Shown here piece by piece: positions 29,517 through 41,400 of a stretch of DNA of 64,000 bases. Location of the stretch: the NCBI GenBank assembly GCA_004551485.1, contig SBLD01000007.1:1-64000 (forward strand), read 5' to 3'. This stretch comes from Billgrantia azerbaijanica (lineage in GTDB: Bacteria; Pseudomonadota; Gammaproteobacteria; Pseudomonadales; Halomonadaceae). A program made the translations under genes and the position numbers. Numbering within the stretch: position 1 is the first letter of the stretch; each line of letters begins with the position of its first letter. A model generated the notes under the pieces. It was not told where the DNA came from and ran no database searches. It saw only the letters and a program-made list of their open reading frames with translations.

Positions 29517-32500
29517 ATGGCCAAGCATACTGACCGCCACAACGACCTGTGGATCAACGACGCGTTGAATGATCAGCCTCGGATGGACCTCTCTGCCGAC
29601 GCGCGGAACGAGGTCGTTTTTGTCGACAGCGCCGTCGATGACTGGCAGACGCTGGTCGAGGGGCTGGACTCCGATGCCGAGGTGGTGGTGCTGGAGGCGG
29701 GCCGCAATGGGGTGGAGCAGATGGCCGAGGCGCTGTCGGGGCGGAGCGGTATCGATGCCATCCATCTCGTCTCCCATGGCGACAGCGGGCGCTTGCTGTT
29801 GGGCAACAGCACCGTGGATACGGCGGCACTGGATGACTACGGCACCGAATTGGCGACGATCGGCGAGGCGCTGGCCGAGGACGGCGACCTGCTGCTCTAC
29901 GGCTGCAACGTAGCGGCCGGAAGCGAGGGCGAGGCGTTCGTCAGCGCCCTGGCGGAGCGTACCGGGGCGGACATCGCCGCCTCCGACGACCTGACCGGTA
30001 ATGGCGAGCGGGGGGGAGACGATGAACTGGAGTGGATGACCGGCCAGGTCGATCAACCACTGACCTCGTTGAATTGGAGTGACTATCGCGAGGTGCTGGC
30101 GGCGACCACCTTGACCTTTACCTCGGATGGGGGCGTTAGTTGGGACGACGGTATCGCCGAGGATGGTGAAGGGGGATCGAGCGATATCGCCGGTATCGTG
30201 ATTCAGGTGCTCAATATCAGTGATACCAGTGGGACCAATCACAATGACCTGGCATGGCAGGATAACTTTGACTTAGGCTCAGGTGATGGCTACCACGGTT
30301 TGACCGACAACTTTACCGGCGCTGGCTGGCTCGGCATGGCGGTCAAAAGCTCGGATGGCTCCGAATTCCAACTGAACGGTTTTGACTCCTTCGACTACGG
30401 TTGGATGGGGGTAACCGTTGCAATCAAAGGTTATCGTGATGGCAGCGAGGTCGCATCCGATACCTTTACCTCCAACAGTGACAGTAGCCGTGTCAATGTA
30501 AGCCTCGGCAGCGGTTTCGACTATGTCGATGAGGTACGGTTGGTCCGTACCTCTGGGACGGATTGGTGGCCCTCCATCAACAATATTGTGATCGACGATG
30601 CCGTGCCGCCCAACGCCGCCCCCACGGTTTCCAGCACGCCAAGCGATGTCACCGTCACCGAAGATACGGCCAGCAATGTCGATCTCTCCGCGGCATCCTT
30701 TGCCGATGCGGATGGCGACAGCCTGACGGTCACGCTGGCGATCGACGCCGGCACCTTCGGCACGCCGGCCGATGGTTCGGGCGTGGGCGTCACCGAAACG
30801 CTGGTGAACAGCACCACCATCACGCTGGCCGGCACGGCCGCCGACATCAACACCTATCTCGATACCGCTTCCAACATTCAATACACCGGGGCCTCGAACG
30901 CCAGCGGCGATAACCAGGCCACGCTGACGATCACGCCCAACGACGGCACGGAGGACGGCACCGCCGCCACCGTCAATATCGACATCACGGCGGTCAATGA
31001 CGCCCCCACCGCAGGCGGGGTGCCAACCGATGTGTCGGTGTCCGAGGATACCGCCAGCAATTTCGACCTGTCTGCCGTGACCGTTGCGGATGTCGATGGC
31101 GACAGCCTGACGGTGACGCTCGCGGCCTCGGCCGGGACCTTCACGGCCGCCAGCGGCGGAGGTGTCACGGTCGGCGGCTCCGGGACGGGAAGCCTGACGC
31201 TGGCCGGCACCGCAGCCAATATCAATACCTGGCTCGATACCGCCGGCAACATCCAATATACCGGCGCATCGAATGCGAACGGCGACAATGCTGCCACCTT
31301 TACGATCAACGCCAACGACGGGACGGTGAACCCGCAAGTCGGCAGCGGCAACATCGATATCACTGCCGTGAACGACGCGCCGACGGCAACCGGCGTGCCG
31401 TCCGACGTGACGGTGACCGAGGACACGGCCAGCAATGTCGACCTGTCTGCCGTGACCGTTGCGGATGTCGATGGCGACAGCCTGACGGTGACGCTTGCCG
31501 CATCGGCCGGGACATTTGCCGCTACCTCATCGGGTGGCGTTACGGTCGGTGGTTCAGGGACGGGAAGTCTGACGCTTGCCGGCACGGCCGCCGACATCAA
31601 TACGTTCCTGGACACGCTCTCGAACGTTCAGTACACGGGGGCCAGCAACGCCAGCGGCGACAATGCCGCCTCCTTTACGATCAATGCAAATGACGGCACC
31701 GTCAATCCGCAGGTCGGCAGCGCCAATATCGACATCACGGCGGTCAATGACGCCCCCACCGCAAGCGGGGTGCCAACCGATGTGTCGGTGTCCGAGGATA
31801 CCGCCAGCAATTTCGACCTGTCTGCCGTGAACGTTGCGGATGTCGATGGCGACAGCCTGACGGTGACGCTCGCGGCGTCGGCCGGGACCTTCACGGCAGC
31901 CAGCGGTGGCGGTGTGACGGTCGGCGGCTCCGGGACGGGAAGCCTGACGCTGGCCGGCACCGCAGCGAACATCAATACGTTCCTGGATACGCTCTCGAAC
32001 GTCCAGTACACGGGCGCCAGCAACGCTAGCGGCGATGATGCCGCTACCTTTACGATCAACGCCCACGACGGGACGGTGAACCCGCAGGTCGGCAGCGGCA
32101 ATATCGACATCACCGCCGTCAATGATGCGCCGGTCTTTTCGGGACTCGATGGGGCGCCGTCCTATACCGAGGGCGATCCTGCGGTCACGCTGGATGTGAA
32201 TGTGACGGTCAGCGATCTGGAGCTGTCCGGTGCATCCGACTTTGCCGGGGCGAGCCTGACGATCGCGCGCAACGGTGGGGCGAATGCGGCGGACAGCTTC
32301 TCCTTCGACACCACGGGCGCGCTGTTCACCGTCTCGGGCGGCAATCTGCAGGCGGGTGGGCAGACCTTCGCGACCTTCACCAACAGCAGCGGCACGCTGA
32401 CAGTCGATTTCACCTCCAGCGGCACCACGGCCACGCAGGCCCTGGTCAACGACGTACTGCAGCGCGTCCAGTACCAGAACACCAGCGACGACCCAATGGC

Positions 32501-35500
32501 GTCGGCGCAGCTGGACTGGACCTTCTCCGACGGCAATACCGGCGCCCAGGGAAGCGGCGGGGCGCAGACCGCGACGGGATCCACCTCGGTCTCGCTGACC
32601 AACGTCAACGACGCCCCCACCCTGACCGCGACCGGCGGCGACCCGATCTATGTTGAAGGCGCAGGGGCATCCGATCTGTTCAACACGGTGACGGCCGACA
32701 CCGTCGAGGACACTCATACGACGGATCGTTTCTCCTCGATGACGCTGACCGTCACGAACGTGTCCGACGGGGCGAGCGAGATCCTGCGGTTCGACGGGTC
32801 GGACGTGGCGCTCACGGATGGCAATTCGGTGGTCGGGACGGCAACCAATGGCCTGACGGTGAACGTCTCGCTTTCTGGCAGCACCGCGACGGTCAGCTTC
32901 AGCGGGGCCAGCCTCACCGAGGCCCAGATGCAGACGCTGGTGGATGGACTGGCCTATCGCAATACGTCCGACAATCCGACGACCGGCTCGAACCGGGTGG
33001 TGACGATCACGCAGATCGTCGACGACGGCGGCACCGCCGGCGGCGGGGTGGATACCGCCACGCCCAACCTGCAAAGCACGGTGAGCCTGACGGCCGTGAA
33101 CGACGCGCCGGTGATCGGCAATCTCGACGGCGACAACAATGCGGTCCAGGCCGGCGGCAGTGCGGTGAACATCGATGCCGGCGGCAATGCGACCGTCAGC
33201 AACGTGGATTCAAGCGACTACAACGGCGGCTCGTTGACCATCGTCGATAACGGCGGCAACAACACGGTGAACGGCAACCTCGCCGTCGACGGCACCACCG
33301 TCACCGCCGGCGGCGACGGAACGATCGCGGCCGGCGAGACCATCGCCATCGGCGGGCTCGCCATTGGCACGGTGCATGCCACCGACGATGGGCAGGGCGG
33401 CAATACGCTGACGATCGACTTCAACAGCGCGGACGCGACCAATGCCCGGGTCCAGACGCTGCTGCAGAACCTCACCTGGTCGGCGGCGGCCGGTTCCGGT
33501 GCGCAGACCTTCACCGCGACCCTGAACGACGGCGACGGTACCGGTGGCGGTGGCGATCAGGACACGACCGCGAACTTCACCATGACGGTCGGCAACCTGC
33601 CGGTGATCGGCAATCTGGAAGGCGACAGTGTCACCTTCACCGAAGGGGATCCGGTCACGCCGCTCGATCAGGGTGGCGATGCCACCCTGAGTGACGCCGA
33701 TGCCCCGGCCAACCTCGACGGCGGCAACCTGACCGCCACGGTCTCCGCCAATGCGGTGGCGGGCGAGGACATCCTGACCTTCGACACGACGGGAACGGTG
33801 TCCCTGGCCGGGACCACGGCGGGCTCCAACGTGACGGTCGGCGGTATCGTGGTAGGCACGCTGGGCAACAACGTCGCCGCCGGCAACGACCTGGTCGTGA
33901 ACCTCACCACCAACGCCACCCTGGCGCGGGTTCAGACCCTGTTGCGGTCAGTTGCCTATGACAACGACAGCGAGGCGCCAACGGCGTCCACTCGTACCAT
34001 TGACCTTACCGTGACCGACAATGACGGCCTGACCAGCGCCGCTTCCCAAGTGTCCGTCGATGTCGTGTCCGTCAACGACGCCCCGACCCTGACGGCCACC
34101 GGCGCCGACCCGGCCTTCACCGAGGACGGTGGCGTCGCGGGGCTGTTCAGCGGGACCGCCATCGATGCGGTGGAGAGCGCCGACAATGTCAGCGAGTTGA
34201 CGCTCACCGTTTCCGATCTTGCCGACGGCAGTGACGAGTTGCTGTCGGTGGACGGTGAGGAGATCGCGCTGACCGACGGCACTTCCGGCACCACCACGGC
34301 CAACGGCTTCGGCTATGCCGTGAGCCTCTCCGGCACCACGGCCACCGTCACCCTGAGCAAGAGCGACAGCGCGGACCACTGGCAGGACCTGGTGAATGGC
34401 CTCGGTTACCGCAATGGCAGCGATGCCCCCGATACCACGGCTCGCACCGTGACCCTCACCGCGGTGAGCGATACCGGCGGCACCGCCAACGGCGGCAGCG
34501 ACACCACGGCGCTGGGTATTACCTCCACGGTGTCGATGGCCGCTCGGAACGATGCGCCGGTGCTGGATGCGGCCCAAAGCCCGGCTCTGAGCGCCATCAC
34601 CGAGGACATGAGCGAAGTTGCCAACACCGGTACCTCGGTGGGCGACCTCATCGTCAACGGCTCCATCAGCGATCCTGACGGCGGCGCCGTGGAGGCTATC
34701 GCCGTGATCGGGGTCGACAACAGTCATGGCGTCTGGCAGTACACCCTCGACGGCGGCGCCACCTGGAGTGACGTCTCCGGCACCACTGGCAGTACGGTCG
34801 ACCTGACCACCACGGCCCTCCTGCTGGACGGTAGCGATCCCCACCAGCAGGTGCGCTTCGTTCCCAATGCCGACTGGAGTGGCACGGCCGCCTTCAGCTT
34901 CGTCGCTTGGGACAAGATCACCGGCTCGGCCGGCGGCGCGCTGGATGCTTCTACCCGTGGCGGTACTACCACCTTCTCTGCGACGAGCGACAGCGCTTCC
35001 ATCACCGTGACTGCAGTCAACGACGCTCCGACGGCGACTAACCTGACCCAGGTTACCGGTTACACCGAAGACCCGGGAAGCGCCGTCACGGTGTTCGGCA
35101 CGGCCGTCGCTATCGCAGACGTTGATGGCGACAGCCTGGCCGCCTCCGTCACCCTGTCGGATACAGGGGCCGGCAGTTTGGCCAGCAGCGGTGGCAGCTA
35201 TGACTCAGCCACGGGTACCTGGTCGATGACCGGCGATGCGGCCAGCGTGGAAGCGGCAATGAACGCTTTGGTGTTTACACCAACCGCCAACCTCGACACT
35301 GACATTACCGCCAGCGTCTCGGTCAGTGATGGCCTCGCTGCGGCCCTGACCGGTACTGTCACCCTGGATGTCACCGCGGTCAACGATGTTCCGGCCATCA
35401 GCGATACGGCGCCGACCAGGACAATGGTCGAGGATGGGGTATTGACCTTTGCTGCCAGTGACTTCGGCTTTACCGATGTCGACAGCGGTGACGACCTCGT

Positions 35501-38249
35501 GTCGATCACCATCGTGTCGAAGCCGGCCAACGGTACGTTGTTCCTGGACAATGACGGCAGCGGAACCATCAGTGCGGGGGATATGCAGGCCAACGATGGC
35601 ACGGTCATCTCCCTTGCCGATATCACGAAGCTGGCCTTCAAGTCGGAGGACGATGCCAACGGCTCGGGTTACGATACTTTCACCTGGACGGTGAACGACG
35701 GCACCACGTCCTCAACGGATGTCGGCACCATGACCATTGATGTGACCCCGGTCAACGATGCACCGACGCTGACGGCCACCGGCGCCGATCCGACCTTCAC
35801 CGAGGACGGCGCGGCGGCTAGCCTGTTCAGCGGCACGTCGGTGTCTTCCGGCGAGGCGGGGCAGACCATTCAGGGGCTCACCTTCACGGTCAGCAATGTC
35901 AACGACGGCAGCGATGAAAGCCTGAATGTCGACGGCACCGCCATTGCGTTGGTCCACGGCACCAGCGGCACCACCGCCACCAACGGCCTCGGCTACGGCG
36001 TCAGCGTAGTGGGCACCACTGTGACGGTGAGCGTCAGCGGCGGGGCGCTGTCGACGGCAGACGCCGAGGCGCTGGTCGACGGCATGAGCTACCAGAACCA
36101 CAGCGACTCGCCATCAGCCGGCGACCGGGTAGTGGCCCTGACCAGCGTTCAGGACAACGGCGGCACCGCCAATGGCGGCGACGACACCGCGAGTGTGTCG
36201 GTGGATTCCACCGTCAGCATCACCGGTGTCAACGACGCACCAACCCTGATGGCCACCGGTGACGATCCCACCTTCACCGAGGACGGCGGTGCCGCCGGTC
36301 TGTTCAGCGGTAGCAGCGTCTCCACCGCCGAGGCGGGACAGGCGATCCAGGGGCTCACCTTCACGGTCAGCAATGTCAACGACGGCAGCGATGAAAGCCT
36401 GAATGTCGACGGCACCGCCATCGCGCTGACTCACGGCACCCGCGGTGCTACCGCCGTCAATGGCCTGACCTATGCGGTGAGCAAGACCGGCACCACCGCC
36501 ACGGTGAGCCTGACCGACGGCACCCTGTCGAATGCAGCCGCCGAGGCCCTGGTGGACGGCATCAGCTACCAGAACCACAGCGATGCGCCCAACACCGGCA
36601 ACCGGGTGGTCACCATCACGAGTTTGCGGGACAGCGGTGGCACCGCCAACGGCGGTGACGACACCGCGGCGCTGGCCATCGCCTCCACCGTCGCCATGGT
36701 TGGGGTCAACGATGCCCCCACGGGCAGCGTCAGCATCAACGGTACCGCCACCCAAGGCAACACGCTGATCGCCGATACCACCGCCCTTGACGATGCCGAC
36801 GGCTTGGGTCCTTTCCGCTATGTGTGGAAAGCGGAGGGCGAGGTCATCGCGGGGGCCGATCAAGCGAGCTATACCCTGACGAGCTCGGATGTCGGCAAGG
36901 CCATTACCGTCGAGGTCTCCTATACCGATGGCTTCGGTACCGTGGAAGGTCCGCTGATGAGTGCGCCGACCTCAGCGGTGGCTCCGCTCGATCCTGCACC
37001 CGATCCCGTCGTGGTGACGCCCGCGCCGGAACCCACGCCCGATACCCCCTCCGGCGAGCCGTCGGTCACCGAGACCCTCACCAATCCCGGCGACGCCCCC
37101 GGCAGCGCCCGGCTGGTGGAGAATACCGGCAACGCCAATGTGGTCACCGCCACGCTCCCCGGCGGGGTGAGTCTCACCAACCAGGGGGCCCGTACCGCCG
37201 TCGACCGCGAGCAGGCGCTGGCCGATCTGATCGCCAGCATCGACGACAAGCAGCCGGACAACCTGCCGGACCAGACCGAGCGCGCCAGCCAGTGGCTGGA
37301 CACCCGGCCCGACGGCACCCGGCTGGATGTCCGCACCCTGACGCTGACGGCGGACGGCGTGCCCGCCGAGCCGATCGCGCTCGTCGGCAATGACGGCGAG
37401 GCCGCCACCGAGTCGCAGGAAGCCTTCGTCATCGACGTGACCGGGCTGCCCAGCGGCACGCGGCTGCAGCTCGACAACATCGACTTCGCCAGTATCAAGG
37501 GCGCCGTCGAGATTGCGGGTGGGGCCGGCGACAACGTGGTGATCGGCGATGACGCCGCCCAGGTCATCGTGCTGGGGGAGGGCGATGACGCGCTCTACGG
37601 CGGTGGTGGCGACGACACCGTTGGTTCGCAGGGCGGCGACGACCGCCTGTTCGGCGAAGCGGGCGACGACACCCTGTTCGCCAGCAGCGGCGCCAACCTG
37701 TTCCACGGCGGAAGCGAGCGTGACACGGTGCGATTCGACGGCAACCGCGACGACTACGTGGTGACCCAGGAGCACGCCGTGATCACCGTGCAGGCCAAGG
37801 CCGATCCTGGCGATGTCAATACATTGGTCAACGTCGAGTCGCTGGTCTTCGCCGACGGCGGCGAGGCGCTGACCTACGGCGACGAGCTGGAGTGGATCGC
37901 CGGGCTCTACGCCCAGGTGCTGGGGCGCCAGGGCGACGTCGACGGGGTGCAGTACTGGGCCGCCGAGCACGCCAGCGGGTTGAGCGATGCCGATATCGCG
38001 CTGAGTTTCTTCAACTCGCAGGAGGCGGGGGAGCCGTTCGACACGACGACCGAGGCGGGGCGCAGCCGGGCGCTGGACCGGCTGTACGAATCGCTGTTGG
38101 GACGCGAGGCGGACGCCGCCGGCAAGGCCTACTGGCTGGGCGACATGGCGGCCGGCCACAGCCTGCGTGACGTGGTAGACGGTTTCATGGCCTCGGCGGA
38201 GATGCAGCAGCACCACCTGGCCACTGAGCAGTGGGATTTCATCGCCTGA
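29517..38249 (+). CDS. Giant repeat adhesin with DUF4347, cadherin-like repeats, RTX and DUF4214
   Basis: 2910 residues, strongly acidic, no Sec signal. Residues about 33-185 form a DUF4347 domain (VVFVDSAVDDWQTLV, IHLVSHGDSGRL, LLLYGCNVAAG). Then about 2300 residues of Asp/Thr-rich cadherin- or Ig-like repeats, many starting VNDAPT. Near residues 2680-2740 lie RTX-like Ca-binding nonapeptides (GGGGDDTVGSQGGDDRLFG). Residues about 2788-2910 are a DUF4214 domain with two units (YAQVLGRQGDVDGVQYW, YESLLGREADAAGKAYW). This is the layout of type I secreted adhesins, so the exporter at 2031 is the likely route. ATG 29517 follows AAAGGAG. It should act outside the cell in adhesion or biofilm. Confidence 0.88.
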   Translation: MAKHTDRHNDLWINDALNDQPRMDLSADARNEVVFVDSAVDDWQTLVEGLDSDAEVVVLEAGRNGVEQMAEALSGRSGIDAIHLVSHGDSGRLLLGNSTVDTAALDDYGTELATIGEALAEDGDLLLYGCNVAAGSEGEAFVSALAERTGADIAASDDLTGNGERGGDDELEWMTGQVDQPLTSLNWSDYREVLAATTLTFTSDGGVSWDDGIAEDGEGGSSDIAGIVIQVLNISDTSGTNHNDLAWQDNFDLGSGDGYHGLTDNFTGAGWLGMAVKSSDGSEFQLNGFDSFDYGWMGVTVAIKGYRDGSEVASDTFTSNSDSSRVNVSLGSGFDYVDEVRLVRTSGTDWWPSINNIVIDDAVPPNAAPTVSSTPSDVTVTEDTASNVDLSAASFADADGDSLTVTLAIDAGTFGTPADGSGVGVTETLVNSTTITLAGTAADINTYLDTASNIQYTGASNASGDNQATLTITPNDGTEDGTAATVNIDITAVNDAPTAGGVPTDVSVSEDTASNFDLSAVTVADVDGDSLTVTLAASAGTFTAASGGGVTVGGSGTGSLTLAGTAANINTWLDTAGNIQYTGASNANGDNAATFTINANDGTVNPQVGSGNIDITAVNDAPTATGVPSDVTVTEDTASNVDLSAVTVADVDGDSLTVTLAASAGTFAATSSGGVTVGGSGTGSLTLAGTAADINTFLDTLSNVQYTGASNASGDNAASFTINANDGTVNPQVGSANIDITAVNDAPTASGVPTDVSVSEDTASNFDLSAVNVADVDGDSLTVTLAASAGTFTAASGGGVTVGGSGTGSLTLAGTAANINTFLDTLSNVQYTGASNASGDDAATFTINAHDGTVNPQVGSGNIDITAVNDAPVFSGLDGAPSYTEGDPAVTLDVNVTVSDLELSGASDFAGASLTIARNGGANAADSFSFDTTGALFTVSGGNLQAGGQTFATFTNSSGTLTVDFTSSGTTATQALVNDVLQRVQYQNTSDDPMASAQLDWTFSDGNTGAQGSGGAQTATGSTSVSLTNVNDAPTLTATGGDPIYVEGAGASDLFNTVTADTVEDTHTTDRFSSMTLTVTNVSDGASEILRFDGSDVALTDGNSVVGTATNGLTVNVSLSGSTATVSFSGASLTEAQMQTLVDGLAYRNTSDNPTTGSNRVVTITQIVDDGGTAGGGVDTATPNLQSTVSLTAVNDAPVIGNLDGDNNAVQAGGSAVNIDAGGNATVSNVDSSDYNGGSLTIVDNGGNNTVNGNLAVDGTTVTAGGDGTIAAGETIAIGGLAIGTVHATDDGQGGNTLTIDFNSADATNARVQTLLQNLTWSAAAGSGAQTFTATLNDGDGTGGGGDQDTTANFTMTVGNLPVIGNLEGDSVTFTEGDPVTPLDQGGDATLSDADAPANLDGGNLTATVSANAVAGEDILTFDTTGTVSLAGTTAGSNVTVGGIVVGTLGNNVAAGNDLVVNLTTNATLARVQTLLRSVAYDNDSEAPTASTRTIDLTVTDNDGLTSAASQVSVDVVSVNDAPTLTATGADPAFTEDGGVAGLFSGTAIDAVESADNVSELTLTVSDLADGSDELLSVDGEEIALTDGTSGTTTANGFGYAVSLSGTTATVTLSKSDSADHWQDLVNGLGYRNGSDAPDTTARTVTLTAVSDTGGTANGGSDTTALGITSTVSMAARNDAPVLDAAQSPALSAITEDMSEVANTGTSVGDLIVNGSISDPDGGAVEAIAVIGVDNSHGVWQYTLDGGATWSDVSGTTGSTVDLTTTALLLDGSDPHQQVRFVPNADWSGTAAFSFVAWDKITGSAGGALDASTRGGTTTFSATSDSASITVTAVNDAPTATNLTQVTGYTEDPGSAVTVFGTAVAIADVDGDSLAASVTLSDTGAGSLASSGGSYDSATGTWSMTGDAASVEAAMNALVFTPTANLDTDITASVSVSDGLAAALTGTVTLDVTAVNDVPAISDTAPTRTMVEDGVLTFAASDFGFTDVDSGDDLVSITIVSKPANGTLFLDNDGSGTISAGDMQANDGTVISLADITKLAFKSEDDANGSGYDTFTWTVNDGTTSSTDVGTMTIDVTPVNDAPTLTATGADPTFTEDGAAASLFSGTSVSSGEAGQTIQGLTFTVSNVNDGSDESLNVDGTAIALVHGTSGTTATNGLGYGVSVVGTTVTVSVSGGALSTADAEALVDGMSYQNHSDSPSAGDRVVALTSVQDNGGTANGGDDTASVSVDSTVSITGVNDAPTLMATGDDPTFTEDGGAAGLFSGSSVSTAEAGQAIQGLTFTVSNVNDGSDESLNVDGTAIALTHGTRGATAVNGLTYAVSKTGTTATVSLTDGTLSNAAAEALVDGISYQNHSDAPNTGNRVVTITSLRDSGGTANGGDDTAALAIASTVAMVGVNDAPTGSVSINGTATQGNTLIADTTALDDADGLGPFRYVWKAEGEVIAGADQASYTLTSSDVGKAITVEVSYTDGFGTVEGPLMSAPTSAVAPLDPAPDPVVVTPAPEPTPDTPSGEPSVTETLTNPGDAPGSARLVENTGNANVVTATLPGGVSLTNQGARTAVDREQALADLIASIDDKQPDNLPDQTERASQWLDTRPDGTRLDVRTLTLTADGVPAEPIALVGNDGEAATESQEAFVIDVTGLPSGTRLQLDNIDFASIKGAVEIAGGAGDNVVIGDDAAQVIVLGEGDDALYGGGGDDTVGSQGGDDRLFGEAGDDTLFASSGANLFHGGSERDTVRFDGNRDDYVVTQEHAVITVQAKADPGDVNTLVNVESLVFADGGEALTYGDELEWIAGLYAQVLGRQGDVDGVQYWAAEHASGLSDADIALSFFNSQEAGEPFDTTTEAGRSRALDRLYESLLGREADAAGKAYWLGDMAAGHSLRDVVDGFMASAEMQQHHLATEQWDFIA
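30993..32117 (+). repeat. Three 375-bp tandem coding repeats (125 residues each)
   Basis: Units start at 30993, 31368 and 31743 and the next domain starts at 32118, so the period is exactly 375 bp three times. Each codes for a domain beginning VNDAPTA-x-GVP and ending NIDITA. Large blocks are identical at DNA level, including silent positions, showing recent duplication or gene conversion. A more diverged unit precedes them. Confidence 0.88.
34071..36704 (+). repeat. Second repeat class in the adhesin, about 159 residues per unit
   Basis: Units at 34071-34544 (474 bp), 35751-36227 (477 bp) and 36228-36704 (477 bp) share DAPTL-x-ATG-x-DP-x-FTEDG and the ending GGTANGG-x-DT. A stretch of about 70 bases is identical between the last two (around 35875 and 36352). 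Other domain types lie between the first and second units. Confidence 0.75.
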
Positions 38250-38275
38250 CCGGGCCAGTGTGACGAGAGGAGTGA

Positions 38276-38310
38276 CAGCCAGCCGGCCATTTTGGCCGGC
38301 TGGCTGCTTT
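38276..38310 (+). terminator. Terminator after the giant adhesin gene
   Basis: Perfect 14-bp stem: 38276-38289 pairs with 38293-38306 around a three-T loop, followed by CTTT. Strong intrinsic terminator. Confidence 0.85.
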
Positions 38311-38438
38311 CGTATACACAGAACATTAACCAAAGCGCAACGTTCATCGAGTAACGTTCCATCAGTTTCCGGCAACGAGTCGTGGCGGAAGTCGCGCATG
38401 CGCTTCTGATTTGATGTCATCAACAAAGGGATTTCACG

Positions 38439-41400
38439 ATGGCCAACTCCAGCATCCCGGCCGCACTAGCCAACGTTTCATTGAACCTTGTCGCCAGCCT
38501 GGATTCAGGCTCGGGTGAAGGCGGATCGGAAGTCGTTGCCGCCGCAGGGGGCTTGTTGTACGTCACCAATGGCGCGGCAGGCCGCGTCGACATCTTCGAC
38601 CCGCGCCAGGGCAGCGAAGGAGCGATCGCACGGATCGACCTGGCGGGGCTGGACGGCTACGCCGGCCTGAACTCGGTGGCCGTCAAGGATGGGCTGGTGG
38701 CAGTGGTGCTGGACGGCGAGGATGCCGAGGGCAACCTGGCCCTGGGTACGGTGGCCATCTTCGATGCCCGCGACCTGGAGAACATCCAGCTGCTCGAGCA
38801 GATCCCGGTCGGTTACCTGCCCGACATGCTGACCTTCTCGGAGGACGGCCGCCAGCTATACGTAGCCATCGAGGGTGAGCCGGACGAGAACGTGGCGACT
38901 GCCGGAGGCGTGAGCATCATCGACCTGCCGACAGACTACGACGGCGATGCCAGCCAGGCGGCCAGCACCTTCGTGGGCTTCGAAGCGTTCGACGATCAAG
39001 CGGAGACGCTGCGCGAAGCCGGGGTGCGCCTTTTCCCCGGCGGGTTGCCCTCGACGGACTTCGAGCCCGAGTACATCGCAATCGACCCCGTCAGCGGCAA
39101 TCTGCTGGTCACCCTGCAGGAAGCCAACACCGTGGCGGTGATCGACCCATCGTCCAAGACGGTGATCGATCTTCATCCCATGGGCACGCGCGACTTCGGC
39201 CAGCCGGGCAACGGCATCGATGCCTCGGACCGCGACGGCGGCATCAATATCGCCAACTGGCCGGTGAAAGGGCTGCCGATGCCCGATGCCATTGCCAGCT
39301 TCGAGGTCGATGGGCAGGGCTACTACATTACCGCCAATGAAGGGGATGCCCGCGACTCGGCCGACAATGAGGCCAGGATCAAGGATCTCGAGCTCGACCC
39401 AACGGCCTTTCCCGATGCCGAGGCGCTGCAGCGGGATGAAAACCTCGGCCGGCTGGAGGTTTCCGCCTTCGATGGCGATACCGATGGCGACGGCGACCAG
39501 GACGCACTCTACGCCTACGGCTCTCGCTCGTTCAGCATCTACGACACCGACGGCAACCTCGTTTTCGACAGCGGCGACCAGCTCGAGCAGCTGATCGCCG
39601 AGCGCGCCCCCTGGCGCTTCAACAACGATGACGGCGAGCCCATTAGCACCGAGGGCGACAACCGCTCCGACGCCAAGGGGCCCGAGCCCGAGGCGGTGAC
39701 CGTACTCAGCCTCGACGGGCGCACGCTGGCCTTCATCGGCCTGGAACGTGACTCCGGCGTGGCGGCCTACGATGTCACCAACCCCGCCGCCCCGGTCTTC
39801 ATCGACTACATCGACGGCTTCGCCGCCGGCAACGTCGCCCCCGAGACCATCAGCGTCATCGACGCGGCCGACAGCAGTACCGGCAACCCGCAGATCGCCA
39901 TCGCCTTCGAGGTCAGCGGCACCACGGCGGTGTATGACCTGACGCCGGCCGACTACACCCTGGAGCTCTTCCACCTGGCCGACCAGGAAGCCGGCTTTGC
40001 CGCGATCGAGGATGCGCCCAATCTCTCCGGCGTGCTCAATGCGCTCGAGGCCGAGGACCTGGGCAATGACGGCATCGCCGACAACAGCCTGGTGCTCTCC
40101 TCTGGCGACGCCATCATCCCCGGGCTGTTCTTCGATGCCTCCGAGGCGGTCTATGGCGCCCCCGGCGTCGCCGACATCCTGATCCAGAATGCGCTGGGCG
40201 TGCAGGCGATCGCCTTCGGCAACCATGAGTTCGACTACGGTACCGAGCTGATCGCCGGCCTGATCAGCGGCGCGGTGGCCGAAGGCTTCGACGGCGCCGC
40301 GATGCCCTATCTCTCGGGCAACCTCGACTTCGCCAGCGATGCCAACCTGGCCCCGCTGGTCGACGCCGATGCCCAGGCGCCACAGGCCAACAGCGTTGCC
40401 GCCTCGACCTACTTCGAGGTGGGGGGACACAAGATCGGCGTGGTGGGGGCCACCACGCCGACGCTGGCCAGCATCTCCTCGCCGGGCGGCGTCGGCATCC
40501 AGCCGGGCGACTTCGCCGCCAACCCGACGGCCGAGCAGCTCGACGCCCTGGCCGCCGAGATCCAGGCCGATGTCGATGCCCTGCTCGCCGCCCACCCCGA
40601 GATGAACAAGGTGGTGCTGCTGGCACACATGCAGCAGCTCAGCATCGAGCAGGAATTGGCCACACGCCTGAGCGGGGTGGACATCATCGTCGCCGGCGGC
40701 TCCAATACCCGGCTGTTCGACGCCGACGACGCCATTCGCGCCGGCGACAACCAGCAGGGCCCGTACCCGATCTTCAGTACCGATGCCGACGGCAACCCTA
40801 TCGCCGTCGTCAACACCGACGGCAGCTACAAGTACCTTGGCCGACTGGTACTCGACTTCGATGCCGAGGGCCATGTCCTGCCCGGCAGCTACGATCCCAC
40901 GGTCAGCGGCGCCTACGCCACCGACGCCGAGGGCGTCGCGGCGCTGAATGCACAAGCGCTGATCGACCCCGAGATCCAGCAGATCACCGAGGCGGTCGAG
41001 CAAGCGATCCTGGCCAGCGAGTCCAATGTCTTCGGCATCAGCGAGGTGTTCCTCAACGGCAACCGCTCCGGTGACGAGACCGACGGCGTGCGCACCCAGG
41101 AAACCAACCTGGGCAACCTCACCGCCGATGCCAACCTGGCGATCGCCAACCAGTTGGCCGGTGACCTCGGCGAGAGCGAACCCGTGGTCCTGTCGATCAA
41201 GAACGGCGGCGGTATCCGCGCCTCGATCGGCCAGACGGTGGTGCCGCCGGGCGGCAGCGAGGCCGAGCGCCTGCCCAATGAAGCCATCCCCGAGGTCAAG
41301 CCCGCGGGCGGCATCAGCGAGAACGACATCAAGACGACGCTGGCCTTCAACAACGGGCTGACGCTGGTGACGCTCACCGGCGAGGAGATCGTCGGACTGC

